From Henricia sp. BOLD:AAB3569 (Eukaryota; Echinodermata; Asteroidea; Spinulosida; Echinasteridae), in NCBI GenBank assembly GCA_037783545.1, contig JBBELK010000482.1, positions 744,001 through 808,000 on the forward strand: 64,000 nt of DNA, in the 5' to 3' direction. Positions 43,139-53,824 of the stretch are shown piece after piece. Position 1 is the stretch's first letter. Each line of letters begins with the position of its first letter. The notes below the pieces were generated by a model. The model was not told where the DNA came from. It was given only the letters and a program-made list of their open reading frames with translations, and searched no databases. The translations under genes and the position numbers were made by a program.

Positions 43139-44265
43139 GCTAAAATTGTAGTCGTTTGAACCTAAAATGACTAAGGTTCCACCACAGCATGACCAACTGC
43201 AGACCGTAAACGGCCATGAACTACAACCAATGTCAATGTTCTACAATGACTAGCCACATTGATGACTAGCCACATTGATGACTACATGGCACAATCTCCG
43301 ATATGCAAAATCTTTATGATCAGTCCCTGTACTACATGATTGTCTGTGGTATACCACATTAACCCTCAAAAGAATGAGCCTGCTGTTATAAAGTGCCCAC
43401 AAAGCGACCCCCTGACCCTGTAGTAAACAACAACTGGCTGAAATTTTGTTTGACTTGGTAAGTTGGCCCCAGGCACTATTTTCAGAGGGGGTTCAGTCAT
43501 TACCTTTTTGTTACCTAAAAATTGGTGGGAAAAATATCTTATTTCATTGGTTTGTGTACAAATTCTACCCCATAGAAAATGAAACAGGCCTTTGAGTTTA
43601 GCCGGCTGGCGCCAATCTGTCCCACTTTGGGCAAATCTATGAAAGCCTCTGTGGAGATTAATTGGCACGTCTGTGCTTGCAAACACATGTGACTTGTTTG
43701 AGGTTTTGCATTTTCCATCCATTGCCAACAACACTTTTAGTTGAGTATTTCTTGTCAACTTATGAAGTAAAAGGTTTGGTGCCTGCAAAAATAGTTCTTT
43801 TTGGGGGAATTAAGCCTTATACAGGGATGACTCAGTCACATATGATTGATAAGGAAGTTTGATAAGTTAACAGCATGTAGCCATGGAGGTATAACCGTAC
43901 ACCCATGTGATGAATAATTATGACATCATTAAGAATTGGGCTAATTTTGGAAGTGACAATATAATAAGCACACTGTGTCCTATTTTCATAGAATGACTAA
44001 CCTTTTTTTCCACACACACTGTAGGATAAAATCCATTACAAAAATATAAATGGAATAACATTACTTTACCTTGCCATAATGAAAAATGCTTAGTTGTGGG
44101 CTTTCCCCCAAAAAAACAAGCACTATTCAAGTAAATTCACGGTGGTTTAACCATTGCTATGGATTTTTTTGTCAACTCATGTAAAATTTGGGGTCACTGC
44201 AAATGTACATTGGCTTTAAAAGTTATCAAAATTTAACATGCGACTGTGAAATTGCCCTTACTCAC

Positions 44266-44338
44266 CTCGTCGATAAAAAGAATGCTGTCCGATGAATTCT
44301 CTGGACAGGCTGGGCACCGATGCTCGCTGCTACTCTCC
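44266..44338 (-). CDS. TRAF3-like, exon 2 (end of RING)
   Basis: The exon is 73 nt between acceptor ACACATGCAG and donor GTGAGT. The first base completes threonine AC|G. It then reads E-S-S-S-E-H-R-C-P-A-C-P-E-N and ends L-F-I-D-E. C-P-A-C supplies the last two zinc ligands of the RING begun in exon 1. Confidence 0.92.
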
Positions 44339-45057
44339 CTGCATGTGTTTTACATATTTAAAGATTACATTAAATTAAATGAATATACAAAATATATATG
44401 CAAATTTTAACATTTTTAAGAGGTATTCTTGCTATCTTTTGTCATCTAATTTTTCAGATAAATGTGTTCATTTGTGAAACTAGGATTAAAATCTAACCAG
44501 TGTGTTAGGCACTGGTTAGCCTAGTCATAGATGTAAATTAACTTAGTACAAAAACCTAAAAACAAAATTAATGCAGTGATGAGTTTGCGGTGCAGTTCTT
44601 TCTTCAGTTACGTTGGGAGATTTTGAGATCTATCAATGTTGGATTCTGTAGGTGCTAACTTGGGCCTTGGCTAAACAGTGAATAACTCTTGCTTAATTCT
44701 TGTAATTAATGTATAGGCCCTACTTAGTTCTTATAGACTTACTAAAGTGAGAACGTTGCCCTGTGTTGCCAAGGTTACTGGGTCTACACTAAAACCAGTG
44801 AACTGTTTCCCTGTGCTTCAGCAATGGATGTTTCAGATTACCAGTGAATGTTTAGACCCAATTACAATGGCAACTAATGTCAAACTTTAGTAGTCCATTG
44901 AATTAGTAGCAAGATTCATGCATATAATTTGCATATTTGGAGGAATCGATGACATTATCTTGGCAATTCTAGAAAGTACTCGACAATTTTGAATGTCAGT
45001 GGATGCAGAAATTGTACAATTCAAGGAATTTGGTATCGAATTTGTGATATTGAATGT

Positions 45058-45200
45058 TAAATGTGGAGGCCTGCAATGCGCGCGTGAAGCCAAATTCGTG
45101 TCACGAAATACGCAGCTCCATAGCCAAGGCATGCATGAAGCTGCGTATGTCATAGCACGAATTTGGCCTCACGCGCACATTGACAAGCCTCTGCCTTTAA
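45058..45200. mobile_element. Palindromic TTAA MITE, family T1, diverged copy
   Basis: GCCAAATTCGTGTCACGAAA and AGCACGAATTTGGC arms with AGCTCCAT/ATGAAGCT in the stem match 6469-6609. The right TTAA is intact at 45197. The left inverted end is degraded. Confidence 0.75.
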
Positions 45201-45250
45201 TGCCAACTTTTGTTTTGAAAATGGAATTGAATCCGAAAAAAGGGGAGGGT

Positions 45251-45775
45251 AAAAGACAGATGCTCATCAATACATCACGAACAAATTTGTGCCACGAATT
45301 TCACCGCACTCCATACCTTGCCCGAGTATGGCAGCTGCTCTTACAATCCCAGAGGGTGGAGGCTCATTATTTATGCGAGCTCGCCACAGTGTGTTTATGT
45401 GTTGTTAGGCTAATCGAATCACACGCGCGCGCTTAGTTGTCTGTGTTGTTGTATGTCGTTTGTACCAAAGAGTTCCCATATACGGTCAATTCAATCATCT
45501 ACATGTATGACACCTTCTTGAAGCAAATGTGACCATATCTGTAATATAATGTGAATATGGCTGAAACTAAATTTACAAAGGGTGTGTTTTCTGTGATAAA
45601 TATTTGATTTCGAAAAGATACACACCCTATTTGCAAAATGGACGAGGCTATTAGCCTGCACCATGGCCCTACACCCTCTGGGACCGTGAGAGCGGCTGCC
45701 AGGGCAAGGTATGGAGCGCGGTGAAATTTGTGGCACGAATTTGTCCGTCGCGCATTGAATAGCCTCCGTCTTTGA
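45251..45775. mobile_element. Longer element with ~110 bp inverted ends related to T1
   Basis: The left end AAAAGACAGATGCTC, then ACAAATTTGTGCCACGAATT and TCACCGC.CTCCATACCTTG, pairs with the right end CAAGGTATGGAGCGCGGTGA, GGCACGAATTTGT and AGCCTCCGTCTTT. The interior (about 300 bp) contains CACACGCGCGCGC and no transposase. The AAATTYGTGCCACGAA word is shared with the T1 arms. Confidence 0.75.
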
Positions 45776-45852
45776 GGGGAGAGGAAATTGACAAGTTGAC
45801 ACATCATTTCAAAAACATAAAATTGAACAAAAATGTAGAAAAAATTATTTAC

Positions 45853-46001
45853 GTTTTTATCTTGTCTTTGATGCAGCTTTCACAATATCGATGGCCACAT
45901 GGACTCTGCACTGCATCTCGAAAAACCAGCGCACAAATCATGCAAAGAAATCTCTCCACAATAGAGGGCTCACGAAAAATCTCCTTCGGAAGACCTCCCA
46001 T
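45853..46001 (-). CDS. TRAF3-like, exon 1 (RING, N terminus)
   Basis: I start at the ATG at 46001 (CTCATGG), giving M-G-G-L-P-K-E-I-F-R-E-P-S-I-V-E-R-F, then C-M-I-C, C-G-H-R-Y-C-E-S-C and I-K-D-K-I-K, and donor GTAAAT. With C-P-A-C of exon 2 the C3HC4 set is complete (C20, C23, C35, H37, C40, C43, C58, C61 in this numbering). The frame stays open upstream for about 15 codons without ATG, so a further 5' coding exon spliced near 46050 cannot be excluded. Confidence 0.88.
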
Positions 46002-46476
46002 GAGGGAAGAAGAATGTGCCTCAGTCACGTTAATCAAGTTATTCCTGATATATAGCTCAGTAATATTAATACTGGCGTTGTTCGGTAGTGTTCAAACTTT
46101 AAAAGTGTCGTCTCATTCGTTTTGTGGCGCGAAGATTTGTACTTGATAAAAGAATACTCAGTCTTGTATTTCATCAATGGCCGACAAGGCCAACTCCTGA
46201 AATAAGGGTGTAAATGTGAAAGAAAAAGAAATAATATTTATAATTTCTGTGTACAAAACCTATGGGACTACCTATACTCTCCAACAAAAGAAACTGTGCA
46301 TGGTAAAAATTGCTGTATTTTTTCAAGTAGGTGGAAAATAAACACCAAATTCACAGACAATATTCTCTGACATTGATAGAAAAAGGTTATGCACTCAAAA
46401 CCTGCTCATGGCATAGTGCAGGACTTAGGCATGCCTGGGTGTTGATTTCACAATAGGGGTCCTACAGGTTGTTATG

Positions 46477-46647
46477 TGTGACCGGACCTACATTCATGCA
46501 TGGTCGGTCACAGTTCAGCCCCAGTGTAGCCATTTGGTTTTATCTTTTAAAAATGCACATTCCGATCATTCATTGTTATTTGTGCCACTAGTACCCCGAT
46601 TGCTGGAGGGTGGTGACCATCTTGTGGAATGCTTTTGTATTTTTGGT
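46477..46647 (+). repeat. Long direct repeat, copy 1 (171 bp)
   Basis: TGTGACCGGACCTACATTCA through TTTTGTATTTTTGGT is repeated at 47494-47655 with one 9-bp difference (TAGTACCCC absent there). The spacing is about 1 kb. TG at the start would suit an LTR, but no matching CA end, primer site or polymerase was found between them. Confidence 0.8.
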
Positions 46648-48170
46648 GTTTTATAATTATACAGATTGTGTCAATGAGACGGACCTATTTTTAAAAATAA
46701 AAAAAGACAAATTTTGATACGATTTTAGAACAATGCTGTTCACAAATTTTGGTAATTATACAATTGTCAACTTTCTCTTGGTTGTATCCAATTTTGTCTT
46801 AAATGTTTTCTTACAATTTCAGACCATGGGCTTTTATTAATAGCATGAGAGATGTTAATGCCTGGTATTGGTTAAAACTATAGATGTGGTAATTTTATTC
46901 TCTTGATCCTTGTCTCTTACTCGTATCATTTGGGAATTAGCAAGCCCAGATCGAGTATTTGACATTGGTTAGGGGTCAAATGATCCTATTTGGAATATCT
47001 TTTTTAAACGCAAGTGTTTTGCAGCCGTATGTTCTTGTGAATAACAAGATTCGGTAAATTTATTCCTTTTCGTGGTCCGAATTTGGACTGCAGGAGAATA
47101 TTAATTTTAAATACGATATGTAGCCAGATTTGTAGGAAATTTGGAGTTGTGGTGACACATAGGCCGAATTAAGAGGTATTATTTTGTATACCTGTCCATT
47201 TTGAGATAATCTCGTTTTCTCCAGGGACATCCTGGAGGTGGACGTTTTGGTATGTTTTCCTCTTGACCTGATATCCAACCGATATCTCCAAAGCCTATCC
47301 AGATAACATAACATTATTTGTAAATGCATTAATATTTTCCAATTAATTCCATATCTGCAGTTAGTCTCGCCGTGTACTGGATTATAATGAGGTAAACTCT
47401 TTTTCCGGTGTAAATGCTGGTTAGTCTACTATATTGATAAACATGCAAGTATTATAATGAATGCAATTTATTTCTTTTTTTCTAGGGGGTGAGTGTGACC
47501 GGACCTACATTCATGCATGGTCGGTCACAGTTCAGCCCCAGTGTAGCCATTTGGTTTTATCTTTTAAAAATGCACATTCCGATCATTCATTGTTATTTGT
47601 GCCACGATTGCTGGAGGGTGGTGACCATCTTGTGGAATGCTTTTGTATTTTTGGTATGTCCTCCTGATACAATATGCTTTGTTATTTATTATCCACCATG
47701 ACTGTACACCAGATATAAGGGAGTGCTACTTGCTGGTCTAGTGAGTTCTTTCTGTCCTGACTGCCCGTGACACTGCCTTTCGGGCTGTGCTCGAGCCGTA
47801 GTGCTGCCAAGTTTCTGCTAGTTGACTGTCATTTAACACTTATAAGCTACGGTATCGTTTGATAGTGCCATTTTACAATCCTTTTTAACTTTCTGCATTT
47901 GTGAAAGTACCTGCCTGAGCACATTGAGCTAAACAATTTGATAATAAAGTGAAGCTTGAAGTGTCGATGTAAATAAATTTATTAAATAAATCAAATGTAT
48001 ACCTGTTGATTTGAATGCCCTCGGTTGTCCTGAATTTTTATTGTACACTGACTCGGTTACATATGTAACATAATTCCATAAAGTTCAGGTCTCGTTAGCA
48101 AGCCGTATAAAAGGACTACCCAAAAGTCAGAAGAGCATTTTGCAAGATTGTGTCTAGTACTCAAAACGTC
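46648..48170. other. Sequence between and after the direct repeats, no gene established
   Basis: A minus-strand ORF at 47060-47329 (89 codons) resembles nothing known. The stretch 47930-48000 has AATAAA-like words. Possibly the inside and 3' part of a decayed LTR-type element. Confidence 0.35.
47494..47655 (+). repeat. Long direct repeat, copy 2 (162 bp)
   Basis: See 46477-46647. Only the 9-bp indel and few substitutions separate the copies, so the pair is fairly recent. Confidence 0.8.
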
Positions 48171-48320
48171 ATGCCGCGTCTGTCCTTAGCTGACCGTCAT
48201 CAGGCCATTGGAATGTTGCGGGCCGGAATGAGTCAAGGCGAGGTTGCAGCACACTTTCAATGTCACCGAAACACCATTTCAGCACTTATGATAATACTTT
48301 CTGACGATATTTATTTTTAA
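48171..48320 (+). pseudogene. Tc1/mariner-type transposase, N-terminal fragment
   Basis: The ATG at 48171 opens M-P-R-L-S-L-A-D-R-H-Q-A-I-G-M-L then A-G-M-S-Q-G-E-V-A-A-H-F and C-H-R-N-T-I-S-A-L. This is the first paired-like helix-turn-helix of Tc1-family transposases, the DNA-binding part that recognises inverted ends. The frame stops within 10 codons after that, and the DDE catalytic domain is missing. The following sequence is unrelated. Confidence 0.78.
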
Positions 48321-48475
48321 AACGATTTTTTGAAATATTTAAATTGGAACACAGCAAGATGTTTGTTTGACGGTGAGATTTATGATCCAAAAATAGTAGT
48401 TTGTGTTGCGAAACAGACTTGTGAAACCAGCAAACAGTTTGGGGAGATTGTTGTCTGTGTTTGTGCAAAATTTCA

Positions 48476-48617
48476 GGGGGGGGAGGAGGGGGAGGGGGAG
48501 GAGGGGGAGGGGGGGGGGGGAGGGGGAGGGGGAGGGGGGGAGGAGGGGGGAGGAGGGGGGGGGAGGGGGAGGGGGGGAGGAGGGGGGAGGAGGGGGGGGG
48601 GGGGGGGGTGGAGGAGG
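48476..48617 (+). repeat. GGGGGAGG-type purine tract
   Basis: About 140 bases on the plus strand are almost only G with scattered A. It can form many quadruplex or triplex registers. Glycine-rich ORFs across it are artefacts. It abuts the target duplication of the palindrome at 48627. Confidence 0.88.
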
Positions 48618-48626
48618 GGGGGCACC

Positions 48627-48752
48627 TAGCCCTACAAATAGGGCTGTAAATAGCTCACTTTTGAAATCTGACTTTTTACACTGTCGCCATGGCGACAGTG
48701 TAAAAAGTCAGATTTCAAAAGTGAGCTATTTACAGCCCTATTTGTAGGGCTA
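48627..48752. mobile_element. Perfect 126-bp palindromic element with 9-bp target duplication
   Basis: The two 63-base arms (TAGCCCTACAAATAGGGCTG ... and inverse) match at every position I compared, meeting at CGCCATGGCG with no loop. GGGGGCACC flanks both sides (48618-48626 and 48753-48761). Termini TAGCC...GGCTA and the 9-bp duplication are shared with 58185-58936 and 61245-61850. It has no ORF. Confidence 0.92.
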
Positions 48753-49645
48753 GGGGGCACCCAGGCCTGTTTTTTGCTGATATATGCTTCTGCTTGGCGG
48801 CATGGGTGACTTTCAGTTAACGACTCAGTTTAATACTGGGTCTAATCAGCGGTTTACCTTGAATAAGTTGATCTCCAGGAATTCAAGAGCAGATAAATTC
48901 TGCCTTGTAAAAGTTGTAGCTATGTAGCCTAGGCCTATATTAAAGTCACGAAATAATGTTGATCGTCATTTTTCTTCTGGCAACCAGCTCATCCCCTTCT
49001 CGGATTGCATTCATGACTTCTTGCAGATCTGTCTGAAAAGTGAAAGGAAGCGATTTTTATTTTGTCCAAAACTCGCTCAAGTTCATCACAAAACTTTAAC
49101 TGGTCTCTGGAATTGACAAGGTTTTGAGAGGGCCATCGCTTAAATTTTCAAATTCATTTTTAGATGCGTACGGTACGTACGTACGTACAGAGTGAGAAAT
49201 AATGTTTAAAGTTATTTAGACCGTTCCATTTCAGTTTGGGGTCGATTTGTTTGTTTAGGAAAAATAATTTATTACAAACGGCATTACACAACCCAAACAC
49301 ATTTTGTACTTAGCAACTTACTGTGCTTTAACAGCTATGGGGGATACCTATAACCCATAGCTGATTTCATATTTATTTCAATTTTTTCATAGCTGATTTC
49401 AAAAATCTCAATTTATTTTAATGGTAGACCGTTCCATTTTTAGTTTAGGTCGATTTATTTGTTCAGGAAAAATAATTTAGTACGAACACGAGGACAGGAA
49501 CCTTTGTTCAAAAGAAAATGTTATTACAGAAAGCAGTTTAGGGCATTACACAACCCAGTTTAGGGCATTACACACCCAGTTTAGGGCATTACACAACACA
49601 TTTTGTACTTAGCAAATTACTGTACTTTAAAAGCTAGTATGGGGA

Positions 49646-49994
49646 TAGACTGGTTCCCGTCCACATATTCCACACAGGAGAATATAAGGACAGGTAAAGG
49701 GCGCTTCGTATTGATCTGTAATTGGTCGTCTTTGCGCGTGCGCATTGTGTTTTTTATATTTAAAAATTGGCCAAGTCCTTTGCTTTAGGCAATGTACTTT
49801 ATTTACATAATTGGATATGTTCGACACGCACGGCCAAGTTACAAATGTCAATTCAAAATCTGCGCACTTACTAAAAATATAAAAATAATAGTAACCACGT
49901 GACGGGCAGAATTCTGCCCGTCATGGCTGCCCTTTACCGATCCCTATATTTTCGCAATAAGCGAACCAATCTATAGGGATCGGGAACCAATCTA
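49646..49994 (+). mobile_element. MITE, family K (TAGAYTGGTTCCCG termini), copy 1
   Basis: The left end TAGACTGGTTCCCGTCCAC and the right end GATCGGGAACCAATCTA are inverted. The interior includes GACGGGCAGAATTCTGCCCGTC and TGTTCGACACGCACGGCCA. The same element lies inverted at 54157-54472, so the two enclose about 4.2 kb as inverted repeats. Confidence 0.82.
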
Positions 49995-50545
49995 GTATGG
50001 GGATACCATGTATAACCATGGAGGTGGTATAACCATAGAGCAATGGTATAACCCATTATAATTATAGCTCCATGGTTATGGAGGTTCCTACCTCCATGGT
50101 ATAACCATAGAGCAAGGAATCCTTGCTCTATGGTATAACCCATAGCTGATTACTGGCTAGCGCAATAATCCGCTGCCCCATCGCCACTAAACTCCGTCTG
50201 ATAGTTCTTGAGACACTCACCTTGCGTGTATCTACGGAATTTCGGTACTATTTTCCCATTAAATTCTCCTAAAATTATGTTGAAAATCAACGGGTACGTG
50301 TGCGATGCATCCACCATATGCATGAATAATGTTGAAAGTTAAGTGGACCGTTCCATTTAACTTAGGGGTCGATTTTTTTGGAAAAATAATTTAGTACGAA
50401 CGGCATTACACAACCCATTTTGCAAAGCAAACACATTTTGTACTTAGCAAATTACTGTGCTTTAACAGCTATGGGGGATACCTATAACCCATAGCTGATT
50501 TCAATTTTTTCATAGCTGATTTCAAATTTCTCAATTTATTTTAAT

Positions 50546-50791
50546 TAGCCTTTTTGAAGTATGGCGGACACAATAGGAGGGCGCACTTTGCAGTGGGTAT
50601 AAAATCGACTAAAATGCAAAATAACTCAGTTTTTCACTTTACACTTATTAATTTTATTTGTAATTCTGTCTATGTATTATAATTTCAACATGTAAATCAA
50701 GTATTTGGAAAGAAATACAATTGATAAAAAAAATCATACCCAAATGAAATTGCGCCCTCTCCTTTTGTTCCGCCATACTTCTAAAAGGCTA
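50546..50791. mobile_element. MITE with TAGCCTTTTNGAAGTATGGC termini
   Basis: TAGCCTTTTTGAAGTATGGC followed by GGACACAATAGGAGGGCGCA is mirrored by TGCGCCCTCTCCTTTTGTTC, CGCCATACTTCTAAAAGGCTA. The uninterrupted repeat at 49409-49432 shows the empty site: ATTTTAATGGTAGACC becomes TTTTAAT|element|ATGGTAG, i.e. only AT (or AAT) is duplicated. It therefore differs from the 9-bp TAGCC group despite the similar ends. Confidence 0.8.
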
Positions 50792-50997
50792 ATGGTAGAC
50801 CGTTCCATTTCAGGTCATACATATAGGCTGCGTTCGAGCGTGCAGTTCTCGTTACTCGGGAGTAATGCGTGCGCATTGCACTCAGGTCACATCACGCGAA
50901 CAGCAAGTCCGCAGTCCGCGTGCGCGAATGGCAGTCAGTGAAGATGGCCGTCTCTTGTCATAACTGCACAAAACAAATGCCGTTTCATTGCTCACAA

Positions 50998-53821
50998 TAT
51001 ATTTGAAATACCTTTATTGACATTTAGTTAAAATGACAACAAGAATTAAAATACAATGTACAGTACTCGGTAGGTTATTAAAACATTAAAATACAAAAAT
51101 TACACAGTGGGAGGGTGACCTTACAAATCAAACACGCAACCTAGGACTCAGGCGTAAAAACAAGGGGATAAAACCTTGAGAAGGCCTGGCAAGGCAACAA
51201 AAATACACCAATTGGAGGGAAAAACTTGAAAGGGGAAGGGGATGGGAAGAGCAAAGTAGGGGAGAGTGGGAAGGTAAGGGTAGGGGTATGGATGGGGGGA
51301 GGGGGGTGGCTGAAAAAATGGGTGGGGGAAGGGAAGGGTGATTGGGAAGGATTGGGTATGGGGGAGAGTATTAGTGAAATAAAATCAAAATTGCACATAA
51401 AATCTTACACAAAAAAAAAAAAATCTGCACGTGATCTAAAAACGATAAAAAATTTGGAAAAGCAATGATTGATAAGATGGTCAGAGGGGGGAAACCAACC
51501 CCAGGCACATGCTTAGCAAACATCAAGGAAATACATGAAAATGGGCACATGAATTGCGAGTGGTTATAGCAGTTATACGGAGTACAACTAGTTATAGCAT
51601 TCAAATAGGAATAAACATATACAGTTATTCATACACACGTTTATCCTGGTGGTAATAGATAAGGGGCTTGTGGGCCCAGTCAGCCTCAACTCTACGATTG
51701 GAGAATACAGTGTATGATGCATTAACCACAGTTCTCACTATGTCAGTTAGAAGGGACTTGATCGTTCGCTTTGATGTTCCCGGCATGAGGGTGGACATTG
51801 CTGCCATAAGGTCATGCGGATGGTAGTGACCCAAAGCACCCACCTCAAGTGTTACAAAATCAACATCTTCGAAGTGATCAGAGAGGTCGGCCACTAGTCC
51901 CAGGTATTTGGTGGACTTGCGAATTTTAGCATTTTCCAGGTTGGCGGTGCTGTTATTTGGGATTGTCAGTTCGCCGACAATGCCTCGAAATTCCCCACAT
52001 TGTAGGAAAATGTCGGGGCGTAAGTTGGTGGTACAGACGGATGCAGGAATGGTGCTTTGCTCCGTGAGCATGCCTGGGAGGTCAACCCTCAGGAGGAGTT
52101 CCTGCTCGCTCTTCTTGGTGTTTATGGCTAAGTGTCTGGCGATGGATTTCAACACACAGTCGTGTCTCCAGGTGTAATGGCCTAGGATGAGGGCTTTTTG
52201 GCATGCGCTGAGGATGTGAGCTAGGGTACATCTTGGCTGATGACATAGCGTACACCTAGTATCGTGTTGAACTTTCCATCTTGCAAGATTAACTGGTGAG
52301 GGAAGAGTGTCACAGCCTGCTCTAATGAGGAATGCAAGTTGGCCGCTAGGGAGGGAATAGCGAACGCGTTTCCATGCCTCCGACTCATCCTCCAGGACAA
52401 TGATATCGAGCAGTTTGGATTGCACTTGAAGGTCTTGAAGTTGACTCTCCCACTGGTCATCGTGGTCCGTGCAGACATGTTGTTTGATCCACCGGGAAGA
52501 AGGATGAGGGTTAGTTGCCGGGTCATTGCTTACCAAATCTCTGACTTTGTCGACGGCAGAGCGAAAGATTTTGGGCACAGCACCTACCCATTCATCTGAG
52601 GTGGTGCGGCTATATAGCGAGTCTATTAGGTTTTGGGTTATCATGGGATCTCCTCCATTCTTGAAAATGGAAAGAATCAGGTTGATTTTGCATTTTTGTT
52701 CCAGTTGTGGAAGGTACGGAAGGTTGAGAGTTTTGGTGTGGAACATCGCAGCCAGGGTTGTACACTTGACCAATTTCAACCATTTTTTGAGTGTTTGTGT
52801 GACCTTGCGCTGGAGAACTTTCAGCTGATTGGTAGACATGGATCCCACGGCTAGTGCAAATCGGATAGCAGGGCAGAGATAATTGGCGTAAATCCAAGTC
52901 TTATATTCCGGTTTCACTGGTCTTTGGTTGATGTTTTCCATGGCTGTCAGCACTGTTTCTCGAATGTTAGCTGCTGATGAACGTTTCGTCTCGCAATTAG
53001 TTGCTCCTAATATTACAGCACCCAGGAATTTGGTGGGGTTGTCACAGACACATGTTATTTTCTGGCCACTGATGGTAACTGAGGCAGATCTGACAGGTTT
53101 GGGACCGGATTTGCGCAGGTGTGTGCATTTATCCGGACGGATTTCCAGACCGACGGATTGAAAAGACTCATTTAGAGTAGTCAATATATCCTGATGAGGA
53201 GTCTGTTGCCGGGTGATCAAGGTCAGATCGTCCACGTAGGCGAGGGCGATGATCGGATCCGACTTGGCGAATTTCACTTTTCCCATTTGGTTACGAACCG
53301 CTGGGAGTTTCCTTGTCGGAGGAGTTTCAGAAGGGGGTCGAAAACATTTGTCTCTTTTCCACGCAAGGTGCCATGGCACGTCATGGAGCTTCACCATTTC
53401 AGTTGAACCGTCGGTATAGCGGATGATTGATGATCCGTCGTTCATATGCGTTTTGACCTGACAGTGGTACCAACCCGCTGCATCTTCACACTCGGAGTCT
53501 GTAGACTGATCATCCCACTTGACGTAGAGGGAGGCCCCCTCGGGTGGTAGGGCGGTGGAGTTGGGTATCGGCAAGGTGAGGGAAACTCCTTCATGTTGAT
53601 GGCGTTTCAACATGCTGATTATTGGGTTAAACGCTAGGGTGAAGATCAATGGTGACAGCGTGTCGCCTTGAAAAATTCCTCTGCAGATGGGGAATTGGTC
53701 GGTACTCCAGTTGCAGGTTTTGATATATCCCTGCAGTTTGCTGTAGGTGGAGTGGATATATCGTAATAACTCTGCTGGGATGCTGTAGTGTTTTAGGACA
53801 AAGGTTATCCAGGAGTGTGGC
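50998..53821 (-). mobile_element. 5'-truncated non-LTR retrotransposon, restriction-like-endonuclease type
   Basis: The element holds an ORF for the 3' two-thirds of the RT plus all downstream domains, followed by a ~630 bp 3' UTR ending near CAATAAAGGTATTTCAAATA. Its borders are fixed by an uninterrupted copy of the target at about 54480-54700 (inverse). Flank CTCACAA (ending 50997) and AATACAGGCC (from 53822) are separated there by only 11 bases, so the insertion deleted 11 bp. This fits target-primed reverse transcription with 5' truncation. Confidence 0.88.
51625..53821 (-). CDS. RLE-type retrotransposon polyprotein, 5'-truncated, with Tudor-like insert
   Basis: About 732 codons are open to the stop at 51625; the frame enters at the truncation point, so the listed first codon (TTG) is not a true start. 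RT blocks: G-I-F-Q-G-D-T-L-S-P-L-I-F at about 49-61, catalytic A-Y-V-D-D-L at 195-200 and K-F-L-G-A at 265. Residues 97-160 are an insert (V-K-W-D-D..., W-Y-H-C-Q-V, D-G-S-S-I-I-R-Y-T-D-G-S) resembling a Tudor or chromo-barrel fold. A zinc knuckle C-T-L-C...H-I-L-S-A-C lies at 524-541. The nuclease motif R-P-D (602-604) with G-E-L-T-I-P (617-622) and K-x3-K-Y (633-640) is typical of R2, R4, NeSL and Hero-type elements. Missing RT blocks make this copy immobile. The reading frame shows no breaks, so it is young. Confidence 0.9.
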
Positions 53822-53824
53822 AAT

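Larger units (their letters stand above)
15584..46001 (-). other. TRAF3-like gene, whole coding span (7 coding exons)
   Basis: Seven exons join in frame: 46001-45853, 44338-44266, 41711-41610, 40758-40594, 38601-38530, 28087-28001 and 16684-15584. Together they give about 582 residues, near the usual 540-570 of TRAF2/3/5. In order they encode a C3HC4 RING, TRAF-type zinc fingers, a coiled coil and a MATH domain. In the known family such proteins trimerise through the coiled coil, bind TNF-receptor or adaptor tails through MATH, and act as ubiquitin ligases or scaffolds in NF-kB and interferon-type signalling in the cytosol. The closest relatives by eye are TRAF3 and TRAF2; orthology needs a tree. 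Two introns exceed 10 kb and are full of transposons. Confidence 0.92.
49219..50830. repeat. Tandem/dispersed block of ACCGTTCCATTT units
   Basis: The phrase GACCGTTCCATTT...GTCGATTT.TTTG, then AAAATAATTTA.TACGAACGG, GCATTACACAACCCA and CATTTTGTACTTAGCAA, starts at about 49219, 49428 and 50346, with a partial start at 50799. A MITE (49646-49994) and another (50546-50791) interrupt the array. GTTTAGGGCATTACACAACCCA is itself triplicated at 49538-49600. Confidence 0.8.

Noticed and set aside
43366-43788. 140-codon minus-strand ORF
   Set aside because: No recognisable domain, no splice-compatible neighbours, located in TRAF intron; likely chance.
45772-46146. 124-codon plus-strand ORF
   Set aside because: It is antisense to TRAF exon 1, which has clear RING content on the minus strand.
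48330-48747. Glycine/arginine-rich ORFs of 60-114 codons
   Set aside because: They are produced by the G-rich tract and the palindrome; all three frames are open, and none has splice or start support.
51141-51398. Proline-rich 85-codon ORF downstream of the retrotransposon ORF
   Set aside because: It lies in the purine-rich 3' UTR of the element; composition explains the open frame.
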